Source of the DNA: Phycisphaerales bacterium
GTDB taxonomy: Bacteria; Planctomycetota; Phycisphaerae; Phycisphaerales; UBA1924
Direction of reading: 5' to 3'
NCBI GenBank assembly: GCA_029260535.1
Contig: JAJDDA010000030.1
Coordinates: forward strand, 1-37,345
Length of the DNA stretch: 37,345 nt
A program made the position numbers and the translations under genes. The notes under the pieces were generated by a model, which was not told where the DNA came from, searched no databases, and worked only from the letters and a program-made list of their open reading frames with translations. Positions 6,858-14,769 of this stretch are shown here, in pieces; the stretch's first letter is position 1, and each line of letters starts with the position of its first letter.

Positions 6858-7859
6858 ATGGAACGCAAGCCGAAGCTTGACAAGGTGTTGACGGGAATGG
6901 GACTCGCCGCTGCTGCAACCGTGTTGCTGATGACTTCCCGAGCGGGCCTCGCGGCCGGCGAGGTGGTCAACAATGATCCTGGCGGCACGACCGGCATCGG
7001 GATTGGCGGCGATCTCGTGATCGGTGAGGGCGCCAACGGCGGCGATCAGCAGCAGGCGCTGCCCTCGATGATCACCCTGACGGGCACTGTCCGAGATTTC
7101 CGGGAACGCCACACCGAAGGCGGCCATATCGACTTCGAGAAGAAGCCTGACAACGGGTACGCGCACTACATGGGCAACATCGACGAGAACCTCGACGATG
7201 AAGGCAAGCCCGTCTTTACCGGCGGCGGCTACCGCGTCGGGAACCAGTGGACCGATTCGTCGGGTCGCGCGATCTTCCCGGGTCTCTACGATCCGGAGCG
7301 AGGCGACCAATCCGGCTCGATCAGCAAGAACGATTGCCCTGGCGGCATCCACAGCGCCGAGGAGTTCGCGCAGTGGTACCGCGATGTCCCTGGTGTGAAC
7401 CTCTCCGCGCCGCTCGACATCGTGCTGAACCTCGATGAGGATTCGGGGCAGTACGTCTTCGATGACCGCGAGGATGATCAGTATTCATCCGGGTTCTTCC
7501 CGATCAATGGGCAGCTCTACGGCAACTCGGCCGGCGATAACAAGAACTTCCACTTCACGTTCGAGCTTGACACCGAGTTCACCTTCGAGGCGGACTCCGG
7601 TCAGGTCTTCACCTTCCGCGGCGACGATGACGTGTGGGTCTTCGTTGATGGCCGGATGGTGATCGATATCGGTGGCGTCCACAGCGCCAAGGAGCAGACG
7701 GTCGAGTTGGATCGGCTGGACTGGCTCGTCGATGGGCAGACGTACTCGCTGAACTTCTTCTTCGCCGAGCGGCATCGCACGGCTTCGAACTTCCGCATCG
7801 AAACGACACTCAACCTGCGCAACGGCAAGCTGCCGACGAGCAGCGGTCTCTACGACTGA
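6858..7859 (+). CDS. Secreted fibro-slime domain (PA14-like) protein
   Basis: A 333-residue exported protein. It starts with a signal peptide (charged start, then GMGLAAAATVLLMTSRAGLAAG, likely cut near residue 32). The rest matches the fibro-slime domain, a PA14-like beta-sandwich: ITLTGTVRDFRERH at the start, a middle part with INGQLYGNSAGDNKNFHFTF, the signature FTFRGDDDVWVFVDGRMVID, and the close TYSLNFFFAERHRTASNFRI. This domain was named from Dictyostelium spore and slime proteins and is widespread in planctomycetes and myxobacteria, where it is thought to bind carbohydrate or matrix; the exact role is unknown. Many relatives end in a PEP-CTERM anchor; none is seen here. The ATG at 6858 follows GGAGG (6844-6848) by nine bases, and a strong terminator follows the stop. 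Confidence 0.9.
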   Translation: MERKPKLDKVLTGMGLAAAATVLLMTSRAGLAAGEVVNNDPGGTTGIGIGGDLVIGEGANGGDQQQALPSMITLTGTVRDFRERHTEGGHIDFEKKPDNGYAHYMGNIDENLDDEGKPVFTGGGYRVGNQWTDSSGRAIFPGLYDPERGDQSGSISKNDCPGGIHSAEEFAQWYRDVPGVNLSAPLDIVLNLDEDSGQYVFDDREDDQYSSGFFPINGQLYGNSAGDNKNFHFTFELDTEFTFEADSGQVFTFRGDDDVWVFVDGRMVIDIGGVHSAKEQTVELDRLDWLVDGQTYSLNFFFAERHRTASNFRIETTLNLRNGKLPTSSGLYD

Positions 7860-7939
7860 TTGAATGAACCCGGGCTCAATCGCGCCTCGATCGGAGCAAG
7901 GCCGGTCGCTTAGCGCGATTACTCGCTCGATTCCCCCCA

Positions 7940-7975
7940 GCCGTTCGCTCTCCCACCGGAGCGGGCGGCTTTTTT
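7940..7975 (+). terminator. Rho-independent terminator after the fibro-slime gene
   Basis: A 12-bp stem with G-T wobbles pairs 7940-7951 with 7958-7969 around a six-base loop (CCCACC), followed by six T residues (7970-7975). It lies 80 bases after the fibro-slime stop and closes that single-gene transcript before the opposing rhodanese gene. Confidence 0.85.
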
Positions 7976-8009
7976 ATGCGCCGATGGCTGAACTGATACG
8001 CCGGCTCGA

Positions 8010-8441
8010 TCAGTCGGTTTCGCCGCGCTCGATCGGGAGCCCGGCGCTGCGCCAGCCTGAGAACCCCGGCTCGAAGAACTCGACGCCTTCGTAGTCCATT
8101 TCCATGAGCTGCTTGGCGAGCGCGATCGCGGTCGCGGAGCCCGGGTTTTCGCCGTAGACGACCTTGGGTGTGCGCCCGACGATCCGCTGGTCGCGATCGA
8201 TCCGGGAGAGATCACCCAGCCTGATGTTGATCGCGCCGGCGATGTGGCCCCGGTTGAATGCCGGCGCTGGTCTCGCGTCGATGAAGATCGGGTCCTCTCT
8301 GCTGTGCCTGGCGGAAGCCTCGGTGGTCGTGATCCTGTTGACGACGCGGTCGCTGATCTTGACCGAGCAGCCGGTGGTGAGCAGGGGGGTTGTCAGGACG
8401 ACGAGAGCGATCCACGCGACGCGCGGCTTTGAATTGGACAT
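8010..8441 (-). CDS. Rhodanese-fold lipoprotein lacking the catalytic cysteine
   Basis: A 143-residue protein with an N-terminal lipoprotein signal (ALVVLTTPLLTTGC; lipobox Cys near residue 25), so it is predicted to be membrane-anchored outside the cytoplasm. The rest is a single rhodanese domain: DPIFIDARPAPAFNRGHIAGAINI is the classic first half, and VEFFEPGFSGWRSAGLPIE the classic end. The active loop, normally a strand followed by Cys-x4-Arg, here reads VVYGENPGSATAIALAKQL, with Gly at the Cys position. Sulfur transfer by the usual persulfide chemistry is therefore unlikely; a binding role is more plausible. GGAGG lies six bases before the ATG. It diverges from a DsbD-like gene across 88 bases, so both may serve envelope thiol chemistry. 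Confidence 0.85.
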   Translation of the reverse strand: MSNSKPRVAWIALVVLTTPLLTTGCSVKISDRVVNRITTTEASARHSREDPIFIDARPAPAFNRGHIAGAINIRLGDLSRIDRDQRIVGRTPKVVYGENPGSATAIALAKQLMEMDYEGVEFFEPGFSGWRSAGLPIERGETD

Positions 8442-8529
8442 GTGAGCCTCCAGAATAGCGAGAGAATAACATCATCTCGCCGATTGTTCATCGGTATGAA
8501 TGATCGGTTCTTTCGGGAGGCTCCCATTG

Positions 8530-9459
8530 ATGTTCGTTTCTGTTGTTCGATTGATGCTTGTTGGGATCGCCGTCTGCTGCGCGCCGGCGCTGGCCGGCGG
8601 GCCTGCTGCTCAGGCGCCTGATCCCGGCGATCAGGGCATCGCGATGGAGCACGTCAAGGCGGAACTCGCGTTCGATCGAACCGCGATGAGTCCCGGCGGA
8701 ACCGCGACGGTCGGGATCCGGTTTGTCATCGAAGACGGCTGGCATCTGTACTGGCGGAACAGCGGTGACTCGGGGATGCCGATCAGCGTGACGTTTGATG
8801 CGCCAAAGGGAGTGCGGATCGGGGCGCTCCAATGGCCGGCGCCGAAGCGGCATGTGTACGGCGTTGGCTCGGTGGATTACATCTACGAGCACGAGGTGGC
8901 GCTGCTCGCGGATGTCGAGATTGACGATCGGTTCGCGACCGGTGATGAGATCGAGATCACAGCGTCGTTCGAGCTGCTCGCGTGCAAGGAGGCGTGTGTC
9001 TTCGGGGCGGGCGCCAGGAGTTCGGTCATCGGTATCGCTGAATCGGGATCGATGAGTGTTCCGGATTGGATGAAAAAAAATCGCGAGCGGATCCCGCTGC
9101 GAGATCAATCCTCGCTTCGGGTCCGGTGGGACGGAACCGACCTGCTGATCTCGGTTTACGAGCGTGAAGGTGCACAGCGGTTGTCGTTCTTTCCCTCCGC
9201 GCCGGCTGCTGTTCGACCATCGAAACCGGAAATCGATGGGATCAGTGAAACCGGGTTGCTCCGCATCGCGTATTCCCAGCAAATCATCGGCGCCCCGCTC
9301 GTTGCTGGCGTCGTCGAAGTCGTGGGGCCCGACGGCCCTTCCTGGATCGAGATCGAGACCACGCCCCCAACTGCGGATGCCGACGAGGGCGGAGCGAACG
9401 AACCGACACCACACACACCAACAACCAAGCAAACCATCAACAACCGTTCCGGGGACTGA
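8530..9459 (+). CDS. Stand-alone DsbD N-terminal (alpha) domain protein, secreted
   Basis: A 309-residue exported protein. The signal peptide is residues 1-23 (LMLVGIAVCCAPALAGG). Residues 35-180 match the N-terminal domain of DsbD/ScsB thiol-disulfide reductases: MSPGGTATVGIRFVIEDGWHLY with WRNSGDSGMP, then WPAPKRHVYGVGSVDYIYEHEV, then a strand ending FELLACKEACVFG, whose two cysteines form the redox pair. In E. coli this domain passes electrons from the membrane part of DsbD to periplasmic partners. Here the eight-helix membrane domain and the C-terminal thioredoxin domain are both absent; residues 180-309 hold further beta-rich sequence and a disordered Thr/Pro-rich tail. GGAGG (8516-8520) is nine bases before the ATG at 8530, favouring it over 8500. 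An exported redoxin follows 89 bases downstream. Confidence 0.85.
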   Translation: MFVSVVRLMLVGIAVCCAPALAGGPAAQAPDPGDQGIAMEHVKAELAFDRTAMSPGGTATVGIRFVIEDGWHLYWRNSGDSGMPISVTFDAPKGVRIGALQWPAPKRHVYGVGSVDYIYEHEVALLADVEIDDRFATGDEIEITASFELLACKEACVFGAGARSSVIGIAESGSMSVPDWMKKNRERIPLRDQSSLRVRWDGTDLLISVYEREGAQRLSFFPSAPAAVRPSKPEIDGISETGLLRIAYSQQIIGAPLVAGVVEVVGPDGPSWIEIETTPPTADADEGGANEPTPHTPTTKQTINNRSGD

Positions 9460-9548
9460 ACAACGGTTTCGGCGCGTGTGCGCCGGGACACCTTTTCCAA
9501 GGGCGTCATCGCATTAAGCAAGATACAGCCCAACAGGAGACCCAGTAC

Positions 9549-10226
9549 ATGGCACGAATGAACAGAACCGGCAAGATTACAAGCATCGCGGCATCGCTCG
9601 CACTCGCGGCAGGGGCCGCTCTGACGATCGGCGTCACGAGCGCCAGCGCCGGCCCCGAGCATGCGCACCACGCGCAGGAGCAGGCGAAAGCGGTCGTCGG
9701 GCACGCGGCGCCTGATTTTACGCTGACCGACATCAACGGCGTCGAGTTCACGCTCAGCGCGGTGCTCGCCGAGGAGGGCGTGAACGCGGTGGTTCTTGAG
9801 TGGTTCAACCCGGACTGCCCGTTTGTGAAGAAGCATCACGTGCACAACCAGACGATGAAGAGCCTCGCGAGCAAGTTCGAGGAGAAGGGTGTGCGTTGGT
9901 TCGCTATCAACTCCGGCGCTGAGGGCAAGCAGGGCGCGGGGATCGACCGCAACAAGCTGGCGGCGACGGAGTACGGGATCGAGTACCCGATCCTGCTCGA
10001 CTCCTACGGCGAGGTCGGTCACCTGTACGAGGCGCGGACAACGCCGCACATGTACGTGATCGATTCTGAGGGTGTGCTTGCGTACGCCGGCGCGATCGAC
10101 AACAACCAGATGATGCGCACGCTTGGCGATACGAACTATGTCGAGGACGCGTTGACGGCGCTGCTCGCTGGTGAAGCGGTCGAGACGACCACGTCACGCT
10201 CGTACGGCTGCGGCGTGAAGTACTAA
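9549..10226 (+). CDS. Exported redoxin (AhpC/TSA-TlpA thioredoxin-fold protein)
   Basis: A 225-residue protein with a signal peptide (about residues 1-34, ending ASAG) and a thioredoxin-fold domain. The domain opens with VGHAAPDFTLTDINGVEFTLS, has the active loop LEWFNPDCPFVKKHHVHN with a single Cys where thioredoxins have CxxC, and continues with ATEYGIEYPILLDSYGEVGHLYEARTTPHMYVIDSEG (cis-Pro in TTPHMYV). This PDCPFVKKH subfamily is common in planctomycetes and marine Bacteroidota; it is likely a periplasmic peroxiredoxin-like or thiol reductase protein. A second Cys sits in the C-terminal tail (RSYGCGVKY) and could be the resolving residue. AGGAGA at 9535-9540 precedes the ATG by eight bases. 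The neighbouring DsbD-like protein is a candidate electron donor (inference). Confidence 0.87.
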   Translation: MARMNRTGKITSIAASLALAAGAALTIGVTSASAGPEHAHHAQEQAKAVVGHAAPDFTLTDINGVEFTLSAVLAEEGVNAVVLEWFNPDCPFVKKHHVHNQTMKSLASKFEEKGVRWFAINSGAEGKQGAGIDRNKLAATEYGIEYPILLDSYGEVGHLYEARTTPHMYVIDSEGVLAYAGAIDNNQMMRTLGDTNYVEDALTALLAGEAVETTTSRSYGCGVKY

Positions 10227-10255
10227 AGATTCGCTGGTTATTTTGATCAATGAAT

Positions 10256-10281
10256 AAGCCGCCCCTGGGGGCGGCTTTTTT
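10256..10281. terminator. Rho-independent terminator between convergent redoxin and nuclease genes
   Basis: GCCGCCC (10258-10264) pairs with GGGCGGC (10269-10275) around a four-base loop, extended by two A-T pairs and followed by six T residues (10276-10281). It ends the redoxin transcript; on the minus strand the tail is poorer in T, so it may work less well for the nuclease gene. Confidence 0.85.
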
Positions 10282-10314
10282 CATGGCTTGATCACAGATT
10301 TATGACTGATCTGA

Positions 10315-12021
10315 TCAGGGGCAGATGTCGCCGAACTCGTTGATCAGGATGCCGAGGTCGGCGGTGTCGACGACGAGATCGCCGTTGACATCGGCGGGGC
10401 TCACACCGGCGTCGCCGAAGGCACTGATGAGAATGCCGAGGTCGGCGGAATCTACGACGCCGTCGTTGTTGATGTCTGCGGCACAGAGAGCCGCGATCAG
10501 GTTCGCTGACAGGTTGAGTGTCAGCGGGGCGCCCGCGGTTGATCCGGGGATGCTCTCGTCGGCGACGTTGATCGTGTAGGTCGCGCTGTACATGCCGAGG
10601 GCGGCATTGGTGTCGATCGACGCGAGTGCGGCGAACATGTTACCTGCGGCGATGACCTCGCCGTTGGTCAGGTCGATCGTCAGTACGCCGGTATCACCGG
10701 AACCGTTGATGGTTCCGACGACGAGGTCGGCGGTGTTGAGCGGGTCGCCGGCGTTGTTGAAGACGTCGAACGGTGCGGAGTTCATCGCCTCGCCCTGCTC
10801 GATATCGCCGAGATCAATGTTGAGTGTGGTCAGCGAGGCGCCGCTCTGGAACGAGCCGGAAGAATGATCGACCGCGGTCGCAAAGATGGTGACGGTGTCG
10901 TCGCCGTCATTCACGCCCTGGCCGGCGCCGGCGGAGGTGAGGTCGGTGTTGTCGATGACGACCTGGCCGCTGGTGAGCCCGGTCGAGGCGGTCGCGGCGA
11001 AGGTCAGGGGGATCGAGGCGGACTGGGCGCCTGTGACGAACGTCTGGTGGGTGATCGTCTCATCAACGAGCAGGTCGCCGAGCGTGAAGGCTTCCCATGT
11101 CGTGGGGTTGGCGCCGATCTTCATGACTGAGACGCTGGCGAGCGAGGGGGCGATGCCGACGATGACTTTGCCCAGATCGATCATCTCGTCGGAAGAGCCG
11201 TCAACCTCGGGGTTGGCGCCGACGAAGAGGGTCGAGTTGTTGGGGGTGGGTCCCCAGATCGCCCAGACGTACTCGGGGTGATCGACAAAGGGGTTGCGGT
11301 TGCCCTGGAAGTAGAACGGGTTGTCGGCGCTGGAATAAATCAGGTGGTTCCTGCGGCGATCTCGGAAATCGACGGGTTGTTCGAAGTGCCAGTCGAGCAT
11401 CGACGCGAGGTCACCCATCTGGTTGGCGCTCGGGAACCCGTTGACGAGCTGGAGGTTCTCGGTGTTGGTGTCGGAACCGTCGTAGCGGATGTCGCAGTAG
11501 AACATCGCGCGGGCGATCTCGCCGCGCCATTGGACGCCGGCCGTGTCGAGTTGGTCGGGGTTCCAGTAGGTGCCGTTGGTGACGGTGTCGAAGGGCTTGT
11601 TGCTGCGTGACGAGTTGACACTCGGGTTGCACCCTCGGAGTTGGTGCAGGTCGGAGTTGTCAACGCCCGAGGAGCCGATACCCCATGAACGCGGCCATGT
11701 GTGCTCACGGTTCCACGTCGCGCCGGCGTCCCATGTTCCGGAGACGGACTGCGAGTTGTAGACGAGAAGGATGTTGCCGGGGTTGTCGTCGTCGGGGTCG
11801 AGGATGGGCAGCGCCTGGCGGGCATCGCCGTAGGATCTGGAAGTGTGGTTGTCGATGATGTTGTGCAGTTGCGATTCGAGCGTCGCGCCGGTGCCGGTGG
11901 CGGTGCTGTAGTAGCCTGCCGGTGGGTCGTATTGATCTGCGAGGGCTGGTGAAAGGGCAGCGAGGGCCAGACCAAGAGCGGCGGTGAAAGCGCTGGTGGT
12001 GAGCATGCGATGATTCGGCAT
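10315..12021 (-). CDS. Secreted endonuclease I family nuclease with C-terminal dockerin-like repeats
   Basis: A 568-residue exported protein. Residues 1-28 form a signal peptide (AALGLALAALSPALA). Residues 35-270 match the endonuclease I (EndA) family of non-specific extracellular DNases: QLHNIIDNHTSRSYGDAR, then TWNREHTWPRSWG with the catalytic His, then DNSDLHQLRGCNPSVNSSR and RGEIARAMFYCDIRY. Residues 280-515 look like beta-rich extracellular domains of unknown role. The last 45 residues hold two calcium-loop motifs, ADINNDGVVDSADLGILISA and ADVNGDLVVDTADLGILINE, resembling the dockerin type I repeats frequent in Phycisphaerae secreted proteins. The ATG at 12021 was preferred to an in-frame TTG at 12030. 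It could gain phosphate or nucleosides from environmental DNA, which is inference. Confidence 0.9.
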   Translation of the reverse strand: MPNHRMLTTSAFTAALGLALAALSPALADQYDPPAGYYSTATGTGATLESQLHNIIDNHTSRSYGDARQALPILDPDDDNPGNILLVYNSQSVSGTWDAGATWNREHTWPRSWGIGSSGVDNSDLHQLRGCNPSVNSSRSNKPFDTVTNGTYWNPDQLDTAGVQWRGEIARAMFYCDIRYDGSDTNTENLQLVNGFPSANQMGDLASMLDWHFEQPVDFRDRRRNHLIYSSADNPFYFQGNRNPFVDHPEYVWAIWGPTPNNSTLFVGANPEVDGSSDEMIDLGKVIVGIAPSLASVSVMKIGANPTTWEAFTLGDLLVDETITHQTFVTGAQSASIPLTFAATASTGLTSGQVVIDNTDLTSAGAGQGVNDGDDTVTIFATAVDHSSGSFQSGASLTTLNIDLGDIEQGEAMNSAPFDVFNNAGDPLNTADLVVGTINGSGDTGVLTIDLTNGEVIAAGNMFAALASIDTNAALGMYSATYTINVADESIPGSTAGAPLTLNLSANLIAALCAADINNDGVVDSADLGILISAFGDAGVSPADVNGDLVVDTADLGILINEFGDICP

Positions 12022-12125
12022 AGTGATCAATTCCGGGGAGTGGGTTTTCGGACGCTTTATTAGAATGCGACCAAACTAGTCTTCACGGGACAAGGATCGC
12101 TGTGCAAGGGGCGAGAATCAAGCAT

Positions 12126-12167
12126 TCTCCTCTGAAAACCTCAGAATCGGGGAGATCCTCATTTTTT
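12126..12167 (+). terminator. Terminator-like hairpin in the leader region of the sigma factor gene
   Basis: TCTCC-TCTGA (12126-12135) pairs with TCAGA (12141-12145) and, after a five-base bulge, GGAGA (12151-12155); a run of six T residues follows at 12162-12167. On the plus strand this resembles an imperfect intrinsic terminator, about 130 bases before the sigma factor start and with no plus-strand gene before it for 1.9 kb. It might be an attenuator or the end of a small RNA. The bulge and the six-base distance to the T run weaken the call. Confidence 0.3.
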
Positions 12168-12293
12168 CGCAGCCAATTGCTGAACCCGTCGCGGCGGGCC
12201 TCGTACTAGACTGGTCTGGCGGCTATCACCGCCGATTCGCTTGCCGAATTTCTGGAGGCCGAACCGATCGCTGCCCTGCCTGATCCATCCCGA

Positions 12294-12941
12294 ATGAACG
12301 CCGCAGGGCTCCGTCTGGTTGATGATCGGACGGACGAGCACCTGCTCGAGGACTATCGCGATGGGGATGACGCCGCGTTCCGGACGCTGATCGATCGGCA
12401 TCAGGGGGCGCTGCTGCGGTTCCTGATCCGGTTCCTGGGGAACCGGGCAGTCGCGGACGATGTCTTCCAGGAGACGTTCATCAAGGTGCACGTCTCGGCG
12501 GCGACCTTTGATACATCACGCCGGTTCAAACCGTGGCTGTTCACCATCGCTGCCAACACGGCTCGGGACTACCGCCGGAAAGAGGCGAGGCGCCCGACGG
12601 TTGGGTACTCCGCGCCGATCAGCAGCGGCGGGGAATCGCGACCCTTCGTTGATCTGATGGCGATTGATCTGCCCGGCCCTGAGGCGAGGCTCGACGCGGA
12701 CGAGCAGAGCGACCGCGTGCAGGGGGTTATCGACACGATGCCCTCGCACCTGCGCGAGATCCTGCTGATGTCGTATTTCCAGAAGATGAGTTATGCGCAG
12801 GTCGCGGATGCGCTGGAGATCCCGTTGGGGACGGTGAAGTCGAGGCTGCACAGCGCGGTCGCGGCGTTCGGGCGTGCGTGGCAGGAGGCCACCGAGGGGG
12901 ATGATGAAGATCATGGTGGACGGAGCGAAGACGACGAATGA
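12294..12941 (+). CDS. ECF-type RNA polymerase sigma factor
   Basis: A 215-residue sigma-70 family protein of the extracytoplasmic-function type. Region 2 covers about residues 20-90: DDAAFRTLIDRHQGALLRFL, GNRAVADDVFQETFIKVHVSA (core-binding) and RRFKPWLFTIAANTARDYRRKEAR (-10 recognition). Region 4 covers about residues 135-200: IDTMPSHLREILLMSYFQKMSYAQVADALEIPLGTVKSRLHSA, the -35-binding helix-turn-helix. The linker is longer than usual and Ser/Gly-rich. The ATG at 12294 has no clear Shine-Dalgarno, and a stop at 12207-12209 in frame excludes upstream starts. The stop overlaps the next gene by four bases (ATGA), the typical layout of a sigma factor with its anti-sigma factor. Confidence 0.93.
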   Translation: MNAAGLRLVDDRTDEHLLEDYRDGDDAAFRTLIDRHQGALLRFLIRFLGNRAVADDVFQETFIKVHVSAATFDTSRRFKPWLFTIAANTARDYRRKEARRPTVGYSAPISSGGESRPFVDLMAIDLPGPEARLDADEQSDRVQGVIDTMPSHLREILLMSYFQKMSYAQVADALEIPLGTVKSRLHSAVAAFGRAWQEATEGDDEDHGGRSEDDE

Positions 12942-14161
12942 ATGACCCAATCGATCCGAACAACACGCCCGGCTTGACCGACGACGACGCGCAGGCGCTC
13001 GATGCGCTGATCGAGGCGGGGTACGAGCTTGATGCGGTTGAGGAACCGATGCGCGATCGCGCTGAGCGCGTCGCGCGGCTGCTGGGGCTGCTTGGGTCCG
13101 CCGATGCGGACGCTGGTGCGAACCCGCTTTTGACTGCAGCGACGACGACGAACGCGCCGAAGGCTGCGGCAGCGTTGGCGCCCGGTGTTTCAGATCCGAG
13201 ATTGATGGCGCCGGACGCGGACGCGTTTGATGCGCTGGTTGAGTGTGATTGGGACGCGTCGCAGACGCCGAGGCTGTTCCGCGAGCGTGCCGAGCGGATC
13301 GCCGGTGTGCTGGCGCTGCTGGATCCGCCGTTGGATGGCTCTGGTTTCGAGGATGCCGAAACCGAGAGTCTGGTCGAGCGGACGTTCCGGATAGTGGAGC
13401 TCGCAAGGGCGAAGGACCAGCGGAGCAATAGCGCGGGCGATCTTCGGGTCCGGTCACGGTATTCGTTCCGTGACATCGCAACGGTCGCGGCGATGTTCCT
13501 GGTGGCGTGCTCGATCGCCTGGCCTCTGATCACGAACCTGCGTGAGGGCGCCAATCAGGCGGAGTGCTCGACGAATCTGAACGCAGCGGGGCTTGGGTTC
13601 TCGCTTTATGCCAACGACCACCGGGGGCAATTGCCCCGCGCGACCCAGCGGGCGGGCAGGTCGGGGAAACCGGGGACATGGTGGAATGTCGGCGAGGGGC
13701 GGTCGAACTCGGCCAACCTGTTCGTCCTCGCGAGCGAGGGGTACTGCACGATCGGCCACCTGGCTTGCCCCGGGAATCACGAGGCCCCAACGGGGCTCGA
13801 CGCGAGCGAGCATCAGGACTGGCGACGACCTGAGGAGGTCTCGTTCAGCTACATCATCCCGGGAGCGCGTGCCCAGCGGTGGCAGGACGGCTCTCGGGTG
13901 GTTGTGCTGGCGGATCGCTCCCCTGTGATCGAGCGTGCGAGGCTCGGCGAGCGGTTCGATCCTGAGGCGATATCGAGGAATCACCGGGGTCGCGGATTCA
14001 ACGCGATGTTCAACGATGGCTCGGTGGTGTGGCTGGTCTCGCCGGTGCTCGCCAATGGCGACAATATCTGGCTCCCCGGCTCGCACGAGCGGGGCGGCGA
14101 GATGCGGCTCAAGGGGACGGAGCACCCAACCGGGGACGGCGATTCATTCGTCGGGCCTTAA
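12938..14161 (+). CDS. Probable membrane anti-sigma factor with pseudopilin-like (DUF1559-type) extracytoplasmic domain
   Basis: A 407-residue protein with one membrane segment near residues 178-199 (DIATVAAMFLVACSIAWPLIT). The part before it is predicted cytoplasmic and contains two similar units, ALDALIEAGYELDAVEEPMR with RDRAERVARLLGLL (about 20-53) and AFDALVECDWDASQTPRLFR with RERAERIAGVLALL (about 97-130). No zinc-finger anti-sigma motif is seen. After the membrane segment, AECSTNLNAAGLGFSLYAND with HRGQLP and a C-terminal NHRGRGFNAMFNDGSVVWL resemble the soluble part of planctomycete DUF1559 pseudopilin-like proteins (the H-x9/10-DG motif). The four-base overlap with the sigma factor gene implies coupled translation, so an anti-sigma role is the leading idea; direct evidence is lacking. 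Confidence 0.7.
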   Translation: MNDPIDPNNTPGLTDDDAQALDALIEAGYELDAVEEPMRDRAERVARLLGLLGSADADAGANPLLTAATTTNAPKAAAALAPGVSDPRLMAPDADAFDALVECDWDASQTPRLFRERAERIAGVLALLDPPLDGSGFEDAETESLVERTFRIVELARAKDQRSNSAGDLRVRSRYSFRDIATVAAMFLVACSIAWPLITNLREGANQAECSTNLNAAGLGFSLYANDHRGQLPRATQRAGRSGKPGTWWNVGEGRSNSANLFVLASEGYCTIGHLACPGNHEAPTGLDASEHQDWRRPEEVSFSYIIPGARAQRWQDGSRVVVLADRSPVIERARLGERFDPEAISRNHRGRGFNAMFNDGSVVWLVSPVLANGDNIWLPGSHERGGEMRLKGTEHPTGDGDSFVGP

Positions 14162-14218
14162 AGCGCGTTCAGACCTTAACCAGACCTCAATATGGCGGAA
14201 ACCGGTCCTCTGGCGCTA

Positions 14219-14247
14219 TTGCATAGCCTTTGGGGCGTGACTACAGT
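14219..14247 (+). promoter_or_regulatory. Possible sigma-70 promoter for rpmI-rplT
   Basis: TTGCAT (14219-14224) and TACAGT (14242-14247) are separated by 17 bases, about 90 bases before the L35 start in the gap after the anti-sigma gene. The match to consensus is moderate, but position and spacing are right for an independent start of the ribosomal protein genes. Confidence 0.35.
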
Positions 14248-14333
14248 CGTCGGCTCGCCTGAGCGAACGGGACCTGCCCGTGCCTGGCGTGCGTCCTGCA
14301 AGCGGCTCAATTGGAGCCTGGAGCGATTCTCAG

Positions 14334-14630
14334 ATGCCGAAGAACAAGAGCCACAAGGGCATTCTCAAGCGCGTGAAGCTGACCAAGTCGGGCAAGATCC
14401 GGCACAAGAAGGCCTTCACGGGGCATATCAAGTCCACGAAGTCCGGCAAGCGTCTGCGTCAGCTGCGCAGCGACAAGTGCATGTCGAGCCCCGAGGCGAA
14501 GCGCCTCGAGAAGCTCCTGCACCGCCGCCTGCGTGGTCGGGATCAGCCCGCCGCTGCGATCCGTCGCAGCCCTTCGCCGGAGCAGAAGCGCGCGATGCGT
14601 GCGGCTGCTGCCGAAGACAAGTCCAAGTAA
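14334..14630 (+). CDS. rpmI: Ribosomal protein bL35 with C-terminal extension
   Basis: The first 65 residues are a normal bL35: MPKNKSHKGILKRVKLTKSG, then KIRHKKAFTGHIKSTKSGKR and LRQLRSDKCMSSPEAKRLEK, a very basic protein bound in the large subunit. The protein then continues for about 33 residues (HRRLRGRDQPAAAIRRSPSP and an Ala/Lys-rich tail ending EDKSK), making 98 residues against the usual 64-66. The ATG at 14334 is chosen because homology starts exactly there; the open frame extends 18 codons upstream without family sequence. rplT follows after 139 bases. infC, which normally precedes rpmI, is not in this position. Confidence 0.95.
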   Translation: MPKNKSHKGILKRVKLTKSGKIRHKKAFTGHIKSTKSGKRLRQLRSDKCMSSPEAKRLEKLLHRRLRGRDQPAAAIRRSPSPEQKRAMRAAAAEDKSK

Positions 14631-14769
14631 ATCTCCAAGTAAATCAGAATGGCGGGTTGATCCCCGCGCGTTTCGTTCGATTCAACAGTCACCATTGATC
14701 ACTAGAGATGTTTGGCGGGAGCAAGCCGGCGGGTTACGCCGCTCCGTCCGACGCTGAAGGAGTTTCATT

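Noticed and set aside
8480-8507. CCGAT/ATCGG repeats between the rhodanese and DsbD-like genes
   Set aside because: The arms are only five bases and ATCGG-type words are frequent in this DNA, so an operator cannot be claimed.
9470-9485. Hairpin CGGCGC-GTGT-GCGCCG between the DsbD-like and redoxin genes
   Set aside because: No T run follows, so it is not an intrinsic terminator; it may be a chance GC-rich stem.
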